Source: Gammaproteobacteria bacterium (GTDB lineage Bacteria > Pseudomonadota > Gammaproteobacteria > Pseudomonadales > Azotimanducaceae_A). From it: a DNA stretch of 29,665 bases. The translations under genes and the position numbers were made by a program. The notes below the pieces were generated by a model. The model had not been told where the DNA came from. It did not search any database and saw nothing but the letters and a program-made list of their open reading frames with translations. How positions within the stretch are numbered: position 1 is the first letter of the stretch; the number at the start of each line of letters is the position of its first letter. The DNA lies in contig PAWP01000124.1 in the NCBI GenBank assembly GCA_002714125.1, forward strand, positions 1 through 29,665, in the 5' to 3' direction. Below, in pieces: positions 1-7,733 of the stretch.

Positions 1-692
1 AGAATCATCATGCTGTCTTGGTACACACGGTAAATGGCATCCCCCGCGCGGGAGTCGGCGTGGTACCCGAGGGATAGATGCTCGGCATTCTCCAGCATGC
101 GCACGCGCAAATCTCGATTGATCTGATGCCAGATCCACATGCCGTAGAGTGGCAGGGTCGCGATCGAACCCAACAGCACGATCCCGCCCAGGATGCTCCA
201 GATCAGAAAGCGATTGCGCACCACCTTGCGCTGTTCTTTGGTGAGCGGGTCCTTGGTGGCCTGCTCGCCGCGTGTCTCACCGTCGTCCGATTCGTTCGAT
301 GCCCCAGCAGGGGCAACATTATTGCTCGTAGGGACGGTGTCGCCCTCGGTACCAGCACTTTCCCTGGCGTCAGGAGGTTCCGCATTGCCCATGCCTTCCT
401 CGACGGCATCGGTATCGTCGCTGACGATCACATAACTCTCGTCCAGCACCAGGACAAATGCCTGAAATGGCTGCAACTTGTCACCAACAAGGATCTTGTT
501 GTTGAAGATATCTGCGCCCATGAAGCCCGAAACGAGCGCGATGCCAGAGAGCACCAATCCAATCAGGTAAAGGCCGATGATGTGTTTCAGATACGGTCGA
601 GCGAACGGCCAACATGCGCTCACCACACGCATGATGTCCGTGAGACCCCGATCAAACTCACCGCCCCGAACTGTATGACTCGACTGCTCCAT
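1..692 (-). CDS. ABC exporter, N-terminal part (runs off window)
   Basis: The open frame runs from an ATG at 692 leftwards off the edge without a stop, giving 230 residues. After a short cytoplasmic start there is a membrane segment at about residues 36-60, then a long hydrophilic insert (about 90-158, rich in Asp, Glu, Ser, Thr, Ala), a second membrane segment at about 161-187, and then the first intracellular loop (RVRMLENAEHLSLGYH, SRAGDAIYRVYQDS). That loop is characteristic of the type-1 ABC exporter membrane domain, which couples to the nucleotide-binding domain. The ATPase half should lie beyond the window, fused or as a partner. The TM1-TM2 loop, on the outer face in this fold, is unusually long and acidic. 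Substrate cannot be told. It is divergent from the epoxide hydrolase gene at 810, with a 117-base shared upstream region. Confidence 0.8.
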   Translation of the reverse strand, partial: MEQSSHTVRGGEFDRGLTDIMRVVSACWPFARPYLKHIIGLYLIGLVLSGIALVSGFMGADIFNNKILVGDKLQPFQAFVLVLDESYVIVSDDTDAVEEGMGNAEPPDARESAGTEGDTVPTSNNVAPAGASNESDDGETRGEQATKDPLTKEQRKVVRNRFLIWSILGGIVLLGSIATLPLYGMWIWHQINRDLRVRMLENAEHLSLGYHADSRAGDAIYRVYQDSMMI

Positions 693-809
693 AGCCCTAG
701 GGTGTCACAGCGGACCCGGGTCCGCCAAACGCCTGGCCAGATTGGAGCTCAACGTTGCATCGACGCCGCGAAAGGTGTGTGATTCGATCAACCGTCAGGA
801 GACAACACC

Positions 810-1778
810 ATGGCAGAAATCACCCATCGAACGGTCCCGAGCAACGGACTCGACATGTTCATCGCAGAGGCCGGCAGCGGCCCGCTCGTCGTGCTGTGCC
901 ATGGCTTCCCAGAATCCTGGTATTCCTGGCGCCATCAGTTGTCGGCGTTGGCCGATGCAGGCTTCCACGTGGTGGCCCCGGACCAGCGGGGCTACGGTGA
1001 AACCACCTGCCCGGAGCCGATCGACTCGTACACAATCCATCATCTCGTGGGCGATATCGTGGGGCTGGTGGCTGCCCTGGGCGAGGAGCAGGCTGTGATC
1101 GTTGGCCACGATTGGGGCTCTCCCGTCGCCTGGAACTCGGCGCTGATGCGCCCAGATGTTTTCCGCGCAGTGGCCTCGCTTTCGGTCCCTACAACCGACC
1201 GTGGGCCTGCCGCGCCAATGACCAGTGCCGCGAAAATGTTTGGTAACCGGTTCTTCTATCAGCTGTATTTTCAGACACCGGGCGTCGCGGAGCACGAGTT
1301 ACAAAACGACATCCTCAAAACCATGCGCAAAATGCTAGTCGGCGCCAGCGGTGCGCGAGAAAGGAGCAGCGCCTTCGACCCGAACGCAGAGCTACCACCC
1401 GCCACATCGTTCATGCTGGAGAACATGCCGGACCCTGCTAACAATCTGCCCGATTGGCTTTCGGCAGACGATGTTGCCTACTTTGCGTCCCGGTTTGAGA
1501 TTTCGGGCTTTCGCGGGGGCCTGAACTGGTACCGCAACATCGACCGGAACTGGGAACTTGGCGGTTCCTTCCAGGGCCGCAAGATCGACCAGCCCGCCCT
1601 CTTTATGGCAGGTGATCGCGACGTAGTGCCCTTCAATGAGCAGGTCGAAGGAGCCATGCGCGCTACCGTCACGGATCTGCGAGATGTGATTGTGCTGCCC
1701 GGCATCGGCCACTGGACCCAGCAGGAGGCGGCTGCCGCTGTAAACGAGCGGCTCATCCGATTCCTGGGTGAGATCTGA
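810..1778 (+). CDS. Epoxide hydrolase (alpha/beta hydrolase, sEH-like)
   Basis: 322 residues, the usual length of a stand-alone epoxide hydrolase. Seen: HGFPESWYSW at 31-40 (oxyanion hole), nucleophile Asp101 in GHDWG, candidate acid Asp270 in GDRD, and catalytic His300 in GIGHW. The lid carries FYQLYFQTPG (Tyr150/Tyr153) and NWYRNIDRNW (Tyr240), matching the two tyrosines that polarise the epoxide in mammalian soluble epoxide hydrolase. The HGFPESWYSW block is close to the human enzyme. An Asp nucleophile and two lid tyrosines argue for epoxide hydrolysis to diols rather than ester hydrolysis; a dehalogenase is less likely. AGGAG about 10 bases before the ATG supports the start. The stop lies 3 bases before the next start, so the pair is probably co-translated. 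Likely cytoplasmic. Confidence 0.9.
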   Translation: MAEITHRTVPSNGLDMFIAEAGSGPLVVLCHGFPESWYSWRHQLSALADAGFHVVAPDQRGYGETTCPEPIDSYTIHHLVGDIVGLVAALGEEQAVIVGHDWGSPVAWNSALMRPDVFRAVASLSVPTTDRGPAAPMTSAAKMFGNRFFYQLYFQTPGVAEHELQNDILKTMRKMLVGASGARERSSAFDPNAELPPATSFMLENMPDPANNLPDWLSADDVAYFASRFEISGFRGGLNWYRNIDRNWELGGSFQGRKIDQPALFMAGDRDVVPFNEQVEGAMRATVTDLRDVIVLPGIGHWTQQEAAAAVNERLIRFLGEI

Positions 1779-1781
1779 GCA

Positions 1782-2840
1782 ATGGAGCTTCTGGACCAGA
1801 CCGAGGACAACTTACCCATACTCAGCGATGTGCGCGAGGCGCACAAATTTGACGAAAGCGCCCTAGACAAGTATCTCGCAAAGCATCTCGAGGGCTACAG
1901 CGGCAACATGGCGTTGCAGCAGTTCTCCGGTGGCTCGTCGAACCCAACCTTTCTAGTCGAGTCCGGCAGCCACCGCTGGGTCATGCGCAAGCGCCCGCCC
2001 GGCAATCTGCTGCCCTCGGCGCATCAGGTTGACCGCGAGTATCGGGTCATGCATGCGCTGCAAGAGACCGGTGTGCCCGTACCAAAGATGCACCTTTTCT
2101 GCGACAACCCTGATGTGATCGGGCGTGAGTTTTATGTCATGGAGATGATCGACGGGCGGGTCACTCGATCCGAACTCCCCGGCTTCACGCCAGCCGAACG
2201 CTCCACCTTCTACGACGACTTCGCTCGGGTACTCGCCGCACTGCATACGGTCGACCACGAGGCAGTCGGACTTGCGAAACATGGCCGGCCGGGCAACTAC
2301 TTCGCCCGCCAGATCGACCGCTGGTCCAAACAATACGTTGCGGCCAAAACCGACGACATTCCGGAAATGGACGAACTGATGCGCTGGATGCCAGCTAACG
2401 TCCCAGACTGGGAGGAAATCTCGGTCATCCATGGCGACTACCGGGTGGGCAATGTTCTCGTGCACCCGACCGAGCCAAAAGTAGTGGCGGTGCTCGACTG
2501 GGAGATCTCCACTCTTGGCCACGCTCTGGGTGATCTCTCCTATCACTGCGCTTACGCCTATCACGCTGAGTTTGATGAGTTCATCAATGAACTGGATGAG
2601 CGTGGCATTCCCTCAGAACGGGACTATGTCGCGGCCTATTGCCGGCACGCCGGCAGGGACCCGGTACCCAACTGGAACTTCTGCGTTGCCTACAACCTGT
2701 TCCGGCTCGCCTCTATCGTGCAAGGCGTGTACGCCAGAGGCCTGCAGGGTATCGCCAGCTCCGAGTTTCAGCTCGAGCAGCAGCAAGCGCAGGTAAGAGC
2801 CCGCGCGGAGAAGGCCTGGGCGCTGGTTGAAGCCATGTGA
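1782..2840 (+). CDS. APH-family phosphotransferase, ACAD10/11 type
   Basis: 352 residues with the aminoglycoside-phosphotransferase/protein-kinase-like fold. Visible motifs: SGGSSNPTFLV near the N-terminus (nucleotide loop), MRKRPPG (ATP-binding lysine region), VIHGDYRVGNVLVHP with catalytic Asp219 and Asn224, and AVLDWE with metal-binding Asp239. The SGGxSN and RKRPPG signatures are typical of the subfamily homologous to the kinase domain of mammalian ACAD10/ACAD11, reported to phosphorylate 4-hydroxyacyl-CoA. Antibiotic resistance is unlikely. It starts 3 bases after the epoxide hydrolase stop, implying translational coupling. Inference: it activates a hydroxylated acyl intermediate, perhaps made by its partner. 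Substrate unproven. Confidence 0.85.
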   Translation: MELLDQTEDNLPILSDVREAHKFDESALDKYLAKHLEGYSGNMALQQFSGGSSNPTFLVESGSHRWVMRKRPPGNLLPSAHQVDREYRVMHALQETGVPVPKMHLFCDNPDVIGREFYVMEMIDGRVTRSELPGFTPAERSTFYDDFARVLAALHTVDHEAVGLAKHGRPGNYFARQIDRWSKQYVAAKTDDIPEMDELMRWMPANVPDWEEISVIHGDYRVGNVLVHPTEPKVVAVLDWEISTLGHALGDLSYHCAYAYHAEFDEFINELDERGIPSERDYVAAYCRHAGRDPVPNWNFCVAYNLFRLASIVQGVYARGLQGIASSEFQLEQQQAQVRARAEKAWALVEAM

Positions 2841-3161
2841 CGAGGTCATGTAGGACCCCTCTGAACAGTCCGCTGCACGATTTCCGGTCGGTACACATCG
2901 GAATGTCATAAAGCAGTCGGGCGAGCAAACGCTATTGAACTTGATGGTATTGCTGCACGGCATTAGTTTGGGATAACCCCAATGCTCAGGTTATGCACCA
3001 ACACCAGAGAACAGCTAGCTTTGGCTGCCAGATGCTCTTTAGGAGCCAAATCGACTACCGCCGACCCGGCCATACCGCAGCAAGCGCTGGCCAACTTTGT
3101 TCACGCCGAGCGCGCGAATCGGCCTGCAAACCTTAGACACAGCTGCCGCAAAAGCCTGCGG
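2841..3161. other. Intergenic stretch, no gene recognised
   Basis: This gap lies between the phosphotransferase stop and the end of the minus-strand ferredoxin gene. The open frames crossing it have compositions that do not look protein-like. No clear terminator hairpin with a T-run follows the phosphotransferase gene. Confidence 0.5.
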
Positions 3162-3506
3162 TCATATATCCAGCTCGAGGAGCGGACTCAACGAGCGCGA
3201 GCAGCACAAGACCATCAGACTGGCCTCTCGTTCCCGATCGTTGAGTAGGAAATCCCGATGATCGGGCTCTCCGCTAACCACCCGAGCGAGGCAGACCCCA
3301 CAGACACCGCCACCACATGAAACGGGATGGTAGACACCGATGCGACTGAGTGCGTCTACAATGGACTCATCCGGACCCACTTCAACCGACAGGCCTGCCT
3401 TGCGCAGGCGCACGATGAAGGTGTCAAGCATTAGCGAGATCCGGCGATGCCAAGCGTTTTCAACGACAGATCCTAGCGTCTTTGCCAAATCGGGCGTGCT
3501 CAACAT
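3162..3506 (-). CDS. Lone 2Fe-2S ferredoxin domain (oxygenase-reductase type)
   Basis: 114 residues from the first ATG, but the recognisable domain begins at the second ATG (3431), giving 89 residues, almost exactly one plant-type ferredoxin domain. Seen: FIVRLRKAGLSVEVGPDESI, then the cluster loop SCGGGVCGVC (Cys-x4-Cys-x2-Cys) and a fourth Cys in VLCCSRS. This is the C-terminal domain of phthalate-dioxygenase-reductase-type proteins, which pass electrons from NAD(P)H through FMN to a Rieske oxygenase. The FMN and NAD domains that should precede it are absent: there is an in-frame stop just upstream of 3506 and then the divergent amidohydrolase promoter. It may be a stand-alone electron carrier or the surviving end of a decayed reductase. 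No strong ribosome site precedes either ATG. No oxygenase gene is nearby. Confidence 0.65.
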   Translation of the reverse strand: MLSTPDLAKTLGSVVENAWHRRISLMLDTFIVRLRKAGLSVEVGPDESIVDALSRIGVYHPVSCGGGVCGVCLARVVSGEPDHRDFLLNDREREASLMVLCCSRSLSPLLELDI

Positions 3507-3605
3507 AGCTCACGCGAATGGTGCACCAGCGTCGCCGAATATTTCTCATTTTGCTAAGGTTAGGGAGTCAACGATCAAAAAAAGCAATTCAGAGGGGGAC
3601 TTTGA

Positions 3606-5306
3606 ATGGAACACGACCTGATTATTTCCGGCGGCACGATGGTAGATGGCAGTGGCGCCGAGGGCATCCGTGCTGATGTTGCCGTCAAAGACGGGCGCAT
3701 CAGCCGAATTGGTGATATGAGTGGCGACACCGCCAAAGACACGATTGACGCGACCGACAAGGTGGTTACGCCAGGTTTTGTTGACCTGCATACCCACCTC
3801 GACGCCCAGATTGGCTGGGACCCAATGATGACTTCGACCTCCTATCATGGGGTCACCACCGCGCTGATCGGCAACTGTGGCGTAACATTCGCGCCCTGCG
3901 GACCCAAAAACCGCCGCTACCTCGCCGAGCTGATGGAAGCTGTCGAGGACATCGCGGCCGACGCCATCATGGACGGCCTCCCGTGGGACTGGACGAGCTA
4001 CGGCGAGTACCTCGACTCGGTACAGGCCCTCAAGCCCGCGCTGAACGTCGTGGGTCTGGTTGGCCACTCCTCCGTCCGTTACGAGGCCATGGGTGATCGC
4101 TCCATGGACGAAGGCGCGCAGCCTGACGACAAAGAGCTCAAGTACATCGCCCAGATGGTCAAGGAGTCCATGGAAGGCGGCGCGGTTGGCTTCTCAACCT
4201 CCCGCTTCCTGCAGCACAAGGTCCCCGACGGGCGCTGCACGCCGGGCACCTGGGCCGACCTGCGCGAAACAAAGGCGATCCAGGAAGCCGTAGTTGCTGG
4301 CGGCGGTCAGGGTGCATTGTTCCAATCTGCAAACGACATGGCAACGCGTTACGAGATTGAACTACAGATGTTCCGTGACGGCATGGACGCGGGCTGTCAG
4401 GTTCTGTTCTCCGGCGGTGCCGGGGGTGAAGGCGACGGCGGCGTGGGCCGCTGGAACGAGTTCCTCGACGCAGGCAACCAGGACGGCAAGCGCATCGCCA
4501 GCATTTGCCACACCCGTCCAAGCGGCGCGTTCTTTGGCCTTGCACAGCTGTCACCGTTCACCCAGAAGTCGCCCGCATGGCGCGAATTAATGGCGCTGCC
4601 GACCATCGGCGATCGTGTTGCCGCAATGCGCAACGAGAAGACCCGCGAGACGCTAATCAAGGAAGGCATCGCAGCCGGCGATTTGAAGATGCTGGCCCGT
4701 ATGCTGCATCCGTTCGGCCTCGGCGATAAGCCTGACCTCGACTTCGACCGCAAGGCCAGCCTGGCTCAGCTCGCCGAAGCTGAAGGCAAAGACCCAGTAG
4801 AAGTCTACGTTGACCGCCTGATCGCCTCCGAAGGGCGTGAATTCTTCAACATGTGGATGTTTGGCGGCGCACTCGAGAACCAGTGGAACTACATGCGCCT
4901 GCCGCACGTGGTACCGATGCTGGGAGACGCTGGCGCCCATGTTGGCTTCTTCACCGACACCGACTCACCGACCGTGCTGCTCTCAGAACTGACCCGCAAG
5001 CAAGGCGTGTACACGCTTGGGCAAGCGGTTAACCGCATCAGCGGCAAGTCTGCCGAAGTCCTAGGTCTAAAAGAGCGGGGTGTCCTGAAAGAAGGCTGGC
5101 ACGCCGACATCAACGTGATCGACTACGAGAACCTGAGCACGCACCACGCGGAGTACGTGAACGACTTCCCGCATGGCGGTGGCCGGTTCACGGTGAAAAG
5201 CACGGGTTATGACGCCACGATCGTGGCTGGCGAAGTTGTGGTTCGCAACTGCGAACACACCAGCAACCGCCCCGGCGAGGTGATCCGCGAGTTCCATCGC
5301 GGCTGA
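3606..5306 (+). CDS. Amidohydrolase 1, N-acyl-D-amino-acid deacylase family
   Basis: 566 residues, metal-dependent amidohydrolase fold. A small N-terminal beta domain (DLIISGGTMVDGSG) precedes the TIM barrel; VDLHTHLD gives the HxH metal motif (His62, His64), and NCGVTFAPC supplies Cys91, the position of the metal-binding cysteine of D-aminoacylase. A later GDAGAHVG holds the conserved Asp, and the C-terminus returns to the beta domain (ADINVIDYENL). Family enzymes deacylate N-acyl-D-amino acids in the cytoplasm. Between these, where D-aminoacylase has conserved histidine motifs, this protein reads ICHTRPSGAFFGL, so one His remains; paralogues 2 and 3 differ. AGGGGG 8-10 bases before the ATG fixes the start. 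Substrate is uncertain; dihydropyrimidinase-like action is unlikely. Confidence 0.85.
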   Translation: MEHDLIISGGTMVDGSGAEGIRADVAVKDGRISRIGDMSGDTAKDTIDATDKVVTPGFVDLHTHLDAQIGWDPMMTSTSYHGVTTALIGNCGVTFAPCGPKNRRYLAELMEAVEDIAADAIMDGLPWDWTSYGEYLDSVQALKPALNVVGLVGHSSVRYEAMGDRSMDEGAQPDDKELKYIAQMVKESMEGGAVGFSTSRFLQHKVPDGRCTPGTWADLRETKAIQEAVVAGGGQGALFQSANDMATRYEIELQMFRDGMDAGCQVLFSGGAGGEGDGGVGRWNEFLDAGNQDGKRIASICHTRPSGAFFGLAQLSPFTQKSPAWRELMALPTIGDRVAAMRNEKTRETLIKEGIAAGDLKMLARMLHPFGLGDKPDLDFDRKASLAQLAEAEGKDPVEVYVDRLIASEGREFFNMWMFGGALENQWNYMRLPHVVPMLGDAGAHVGFFTDTDSPTVLLSELTRKQGVYTLGQAVNRISGKSAEVLGLKERGVLKEGWHADINVIDYENLSTHHAEYVNDFPHGGGRFTVKSTGYDATIVAGEVVVRNCEHTSNRPGEVIREFHRG

Positions 5307-5316
5307 GTAAGTTCCC

Positions 5317-5376
5317 CGCCAGGTTCCAACCTGGCGATCAGGGATCAGGTGATGCGGCTCGCACGGGTCGCATCAC
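5317..5376 (+). terminator. Tandem hairpins downstream of amidohydrolase 1
   Basis: Two perfect inverted repeats follow the stop at 5306. The first has 9-base arms CGCCAGGTT and AACCTGGCG (5317-5336), the second 8-base arms GTGATGCG and CGCATCAC (5349-5376) around a 12-base loop. Neither is followed by a T-run, so factor-independent termination is doubtful; mRNA 3' protection or protein binding is possible. Confidence 0.45.
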
Positions 5377-5508
5377 TAAACCCTCCCTCCAAACTCAAGT
5401 ACCAACTCTCTGGATTGAGTACCCAGTTCGCCTTGCATCAGAGGATGGAGGCGCGGCGCAGGTCGTGAACTGATTGACCCTACGCATTGACCGCGCCTAG
5501 TATTTCGT

Positions 5509-5805
5509 TCAATTTTTGTCTTCGTGGTCAATGAACTGGGGCGGTGGAGAAAACTTGCCCCATATTTCTAGTTCCTCGTAGACATCGGCCTCAAGCTGGC
5601 GGCGCAGAAACTGATCAAGATGTGGTGTGGTGTCCTGGCCGTTGAGGTACGCGCTGCAGGCCTTGTTGATCGCATTAACCGACTGGCGCAGCTGAGCGAG
5701 CGCCGTCTCGCTGTCACTGCCGTCCCATCCCACCGATTCATTGACGAAGTCCGTTTCCCGGAATACCTCCAGGATCAGTGCTTTCGCTTCCGCTTCTCTC
5801 GACAT
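5509..5805 (-). CDS. Small hypothetical protein
   Basis: 98 residues from the ATG at 5805, which has GGAG about 8 bases upstream; a longer version from a TTG at 5832 is possible. The protein (MSREAEAKALILEVF at the start, ELEIWGKFSPPPQFIDH near the end) is acidic, mostly helical in appearance, with no signal peptide or membrane segment. I do not recognise a family. It follows by about 50 bases the end of an open frame on the same strand (5857-6096) that looks like the C-terminal remnant of another gene, so both may once have formed an operon. Confidence 0.55.
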   Translation of the reverse strand: MSREAEAKALILEVFRETDFVNESVGWDGSDSETALAQLRQSVNAINKACSAYLNGQDTTPHLDQFLRRQLEADVYEELEIWGKFSPPPQFIDHEDKN

Positions 5806-5856
5806 TTGGTCGACTCCGGCCCTGCTGCTCAACAGCTCGCCACCATACCCAATCGT

Positions 5857-6096
5857 CTAACGCTTAAGAAGCCCCTTCAGTTTGCCCCAAACCTTCGAGT
5901 CAGCCTTCTGCTTCCCTTGCTTGATAACTTCCCGGCCTTTCCCTTCGAGCGTCGCTTTTGCTCCCACCTCGATACGGTCCCGGATAAGAGATTGCACAGA
6001 ATTCCAGACACCGGCATGAATGCGCTTGAACACTGCCCAGAGCGTCTTTTCTCCACTGCCGCAATCAATGAGCTCAAACGAATCAAGCGTAAGGCT
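5857..6096 (-). pseudogene. Probable relic: open frame with no usable start
   Basis: This minus-strand frame encodes 79 protein-like residues (SLTLDSFELIDCGSGEKT, then HAGVWNSVQSLIRDRIEVG, then a Lys-rich tail VWGKLKGLLKR) and ends at TAG 5857-5859. An in-frame TAG (6097-6099) stands directly before it. Past that stop the same frame reads CFALDFLDVL before another stop, suggesting point nonsense mutations in an older gene. The only internal start is a GTG at 6033 (58 residues) without a ribosome site. Overlapping open frames in this stretch have unnatural composition. Family unknown. Confidence 0.4.
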
Positions 6097-6261
6097 CTAA
6101 AGCACATCCAGGAAATCGAGCGCGAAGCATTACTCGCTCATGCTGTGACCGCGTCGCAGCACCGAACCGCGTTTACCTTATGATCGCCATGACGCCTAGC
6201 GCCAGCATTTCGTCAGTAGCGGGCATAGATCTGTCAAACAAATCCTGGTTCCCTAATCACT

Positions 6262-6957
6262 ATGAGTATCCCAAGGCTGTATCACGTCACCGCGACCGGA
6301 ATGCACTCACGCGCATTCCGCTGCATCTGGCTTCTAGAGGAGCTTGAGGTTCACGACTACGAGATCTGCCTGCTAGACCCATCGCAGCCATACGGTCCGC
6401 AGATGCAGAGCCTGGGCGTAAAAGCGGCGCACAAAGTACCTGCTCTGGAATATGGTGATCAACACATCTCGGAGTCAGGCGTGATCTCGCAGTTTCTTGC
6501 AGAGACGTACCGCGACAACCGAGACTTGCTGGGGACTCCAGCCGAACGCTTCGACCTCCTATACTGGATCTCAATGGCCGAGACCTGCATCACGTTCCGG
6601 GTGCCACTGCTGCCGAAGCTCATGGCGCAGAACAAAGGCCTGGAAGAGTTAAAGGCCGAGGCCCTCGACCCCATGCGCGCAGTCTTCAACGCCAATGTCG
6701 ATCACTTCGAATCACACTTTGAGCGGAGTGGCAGCGAGTTCCTTATGGAGAGCGGCTTTTCGGTCGCCGACACGATGTGCGGCTGGAGTCTGTCGACCTT
6801 CCACGGCTGGGGGCTTATGGATCTCGCCAGTGAACGTTCACCAAGGACCCTGGCCTATCTGAAGCGCCTGCGTGCGTTGCCAGGTTTCGTCGCGGCGGCA
6901 GAGTACGGCGAGGCAAAGCCCGGGCTGTATCGACGCGGGTGTGTCCCGGCGACTTAG
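6262..6957 (+). CDS. Glutathione S-transferase family protein
   Basis: 231 residues, normal for the family. The N-terminal thioredoxin-like domain (1-85) shows LYHVTATGMHSRAFRCIWLL, the cis-proline Pro60 in KVPALEYG, and the glutathione-binding acidic/Ser pair Glu71-Ser72 in ISESGVISQFLAETY. An all-helical C-terminal domain (about 95-225) follows. Ser16 is a candidate for the catalytic position; there is no Tyr or Cys at the usual site. Likely role: glutathione conjugation or glutathione-dependent reduction or isomerisation of electrophiles such as epoxides, in the cytoplasm. It stands alone, with no strong ribosome site before the ATG. Substrate unknown. Confidence 0.88.
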   Translation: MSIPRLYHVTATGMHSRAFRCIWLLEELEVHDYEICLLDPSQPYGPQMQSLGVKAAHKVPALEYGDQHISESGVISQFLAETYRDNRDLLGTPAERFDLLYWISMAETCITFRVPLLPKLMAQNKGLEELKAEALDPMRAVFNANVDHFESHFERSGSEFLMESGFSVADTMCGWSLSTFHGWGLMDLASERSPRTLAYLKRLRALPGFVAAAEYGEAKPGLYRRGCVPAT

Positions 6958-7179
6958 TCGGCAACAAACCGCTAGCAAGCCAAGTGATACGTGGAAGAAA
7001 AGAAGCCGACATACCGACGTTATTTGTGGTACACCCAAAGACTAGGGAAAACGCAATGTCCGTGGAAGAGCTTCGAGTATTGGCATCACCCCGGGTTCGA
7101 TTCTGGTGGCCATCAACTGCTCGCTCTTCGAGGGAAACGGAGCAGTTATCGGGTTTGCGATTGGGATACGCGGCAGCAA

Positions 7180-7411
7180 CCGAACAGACCATCAAGACCA
7201 TGGTTCCTGCGCACGAGAGCAAAGGCATCGGTGGTGAGCGTTCTTGAGGTCGAAGCGCAGCTCACGCAAAGCCTTCTTCAGAGAGCTCGCGCGCTTCGAT
7301 CATCGTTCTATAGGCGACTCTTTCCGAAGCCTTGTAGGCACGCAGTAGGTCCTTCGCCTGGTTCTTGAGTTGCTCGAGCGCGTGGAGTGAGTAGCTGGTT
7401 TGAGTAGCCAT
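7180..7411 (-). pseudogene. Relic of an ankyrin-repeat protein N-terminus
   Basis: From an ATG at 7411 a 49-residue frame (stop 7262-7264) contains ALEQLKNQAKDLLRAYKAS, the leader typical of bacterial ankyrin-repeat proteins (LKxQAKxLLxAxxAGD). Past the stop, other frames continue with ELRFDLKNAHH and then FALVRRNHG, resembling the following element of that family (xLxxAQxxIAREHGF). That implies at least two frameshifts. The repeats themselves are missing. The 49-residue frame could still be translated, but the pattern fits a decayed gene. The region between here and the GST stop at 6957 shows nothing else. Confidence 0.45.
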
Positions 7412-7733
7412 AGTGCACTCTTTTCAATGCCCGACATTCGCGCCAAATTAGGCTCGAAAGAGAGCGAAGTCACGACATTGTCTTGCAGAAGAACAGGAAG
7501 CCGGGGGGCAGCCATTATCTCGGACACGGTGACCTGCTGCCAAAGCGCGTCATCATCAGCGAGCATGTTTGCTGCTTGTGTCAAGCTCCTGGGTCGCAAC
7601 ACCAGGGCATCCAATCAAGTAAGCACCTGGCTGCAAGCAGAAGGCGCGTGACTCTTGTCCGGCTGAAACCCAGCGCACATTGGCTTGCCAGGTGCGCGAC
7701 CATCGAGCCGTCACACCCGACTCTACACCTTGC
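7412..7733. other. Intergenic stretch with an interrupted inverted repeat
   Basis: No protein-like frame is seen here. Downstream of the acyl-CoA dehydrogenase stop (minus strand) lies an interrupted inverted repeat: GCACCTGGctgCAAGC (7623-7638) pairs with GCTTGCCAGGTGC (7683-7695), 8 plus 5 base pairs with a 3-base bulge. There is no T-run, so it is at best a weak transcript-end structure. Confidence 0.4.

Noticed and set aside
78..782. Long plus-strand open frame over the ABC transporter
   Set aside because: Its residues have no protein-like pattern, while the opposite strand encodes clear ABC exporter membrane and loop motifs.
1782..2840. Aminoglycoside resistance kinase
   Set aside because: SGGSSN and RKRPPG and the neighbouring epoxide hydrolase point to the ACAD10/11-type subfamily, not to antibiotic modification.
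7088..7112. GGTTCGATTC-like tRNA T-arm
   Set aside because: The stem does not pair well and no anticodon arm or acceptor stem is found at the right distance.
6991..7368. Plus-strand open frame after the GST gene
   Set aside because: No family resemblance, and it runs antisense over the ankyrin-like relic.
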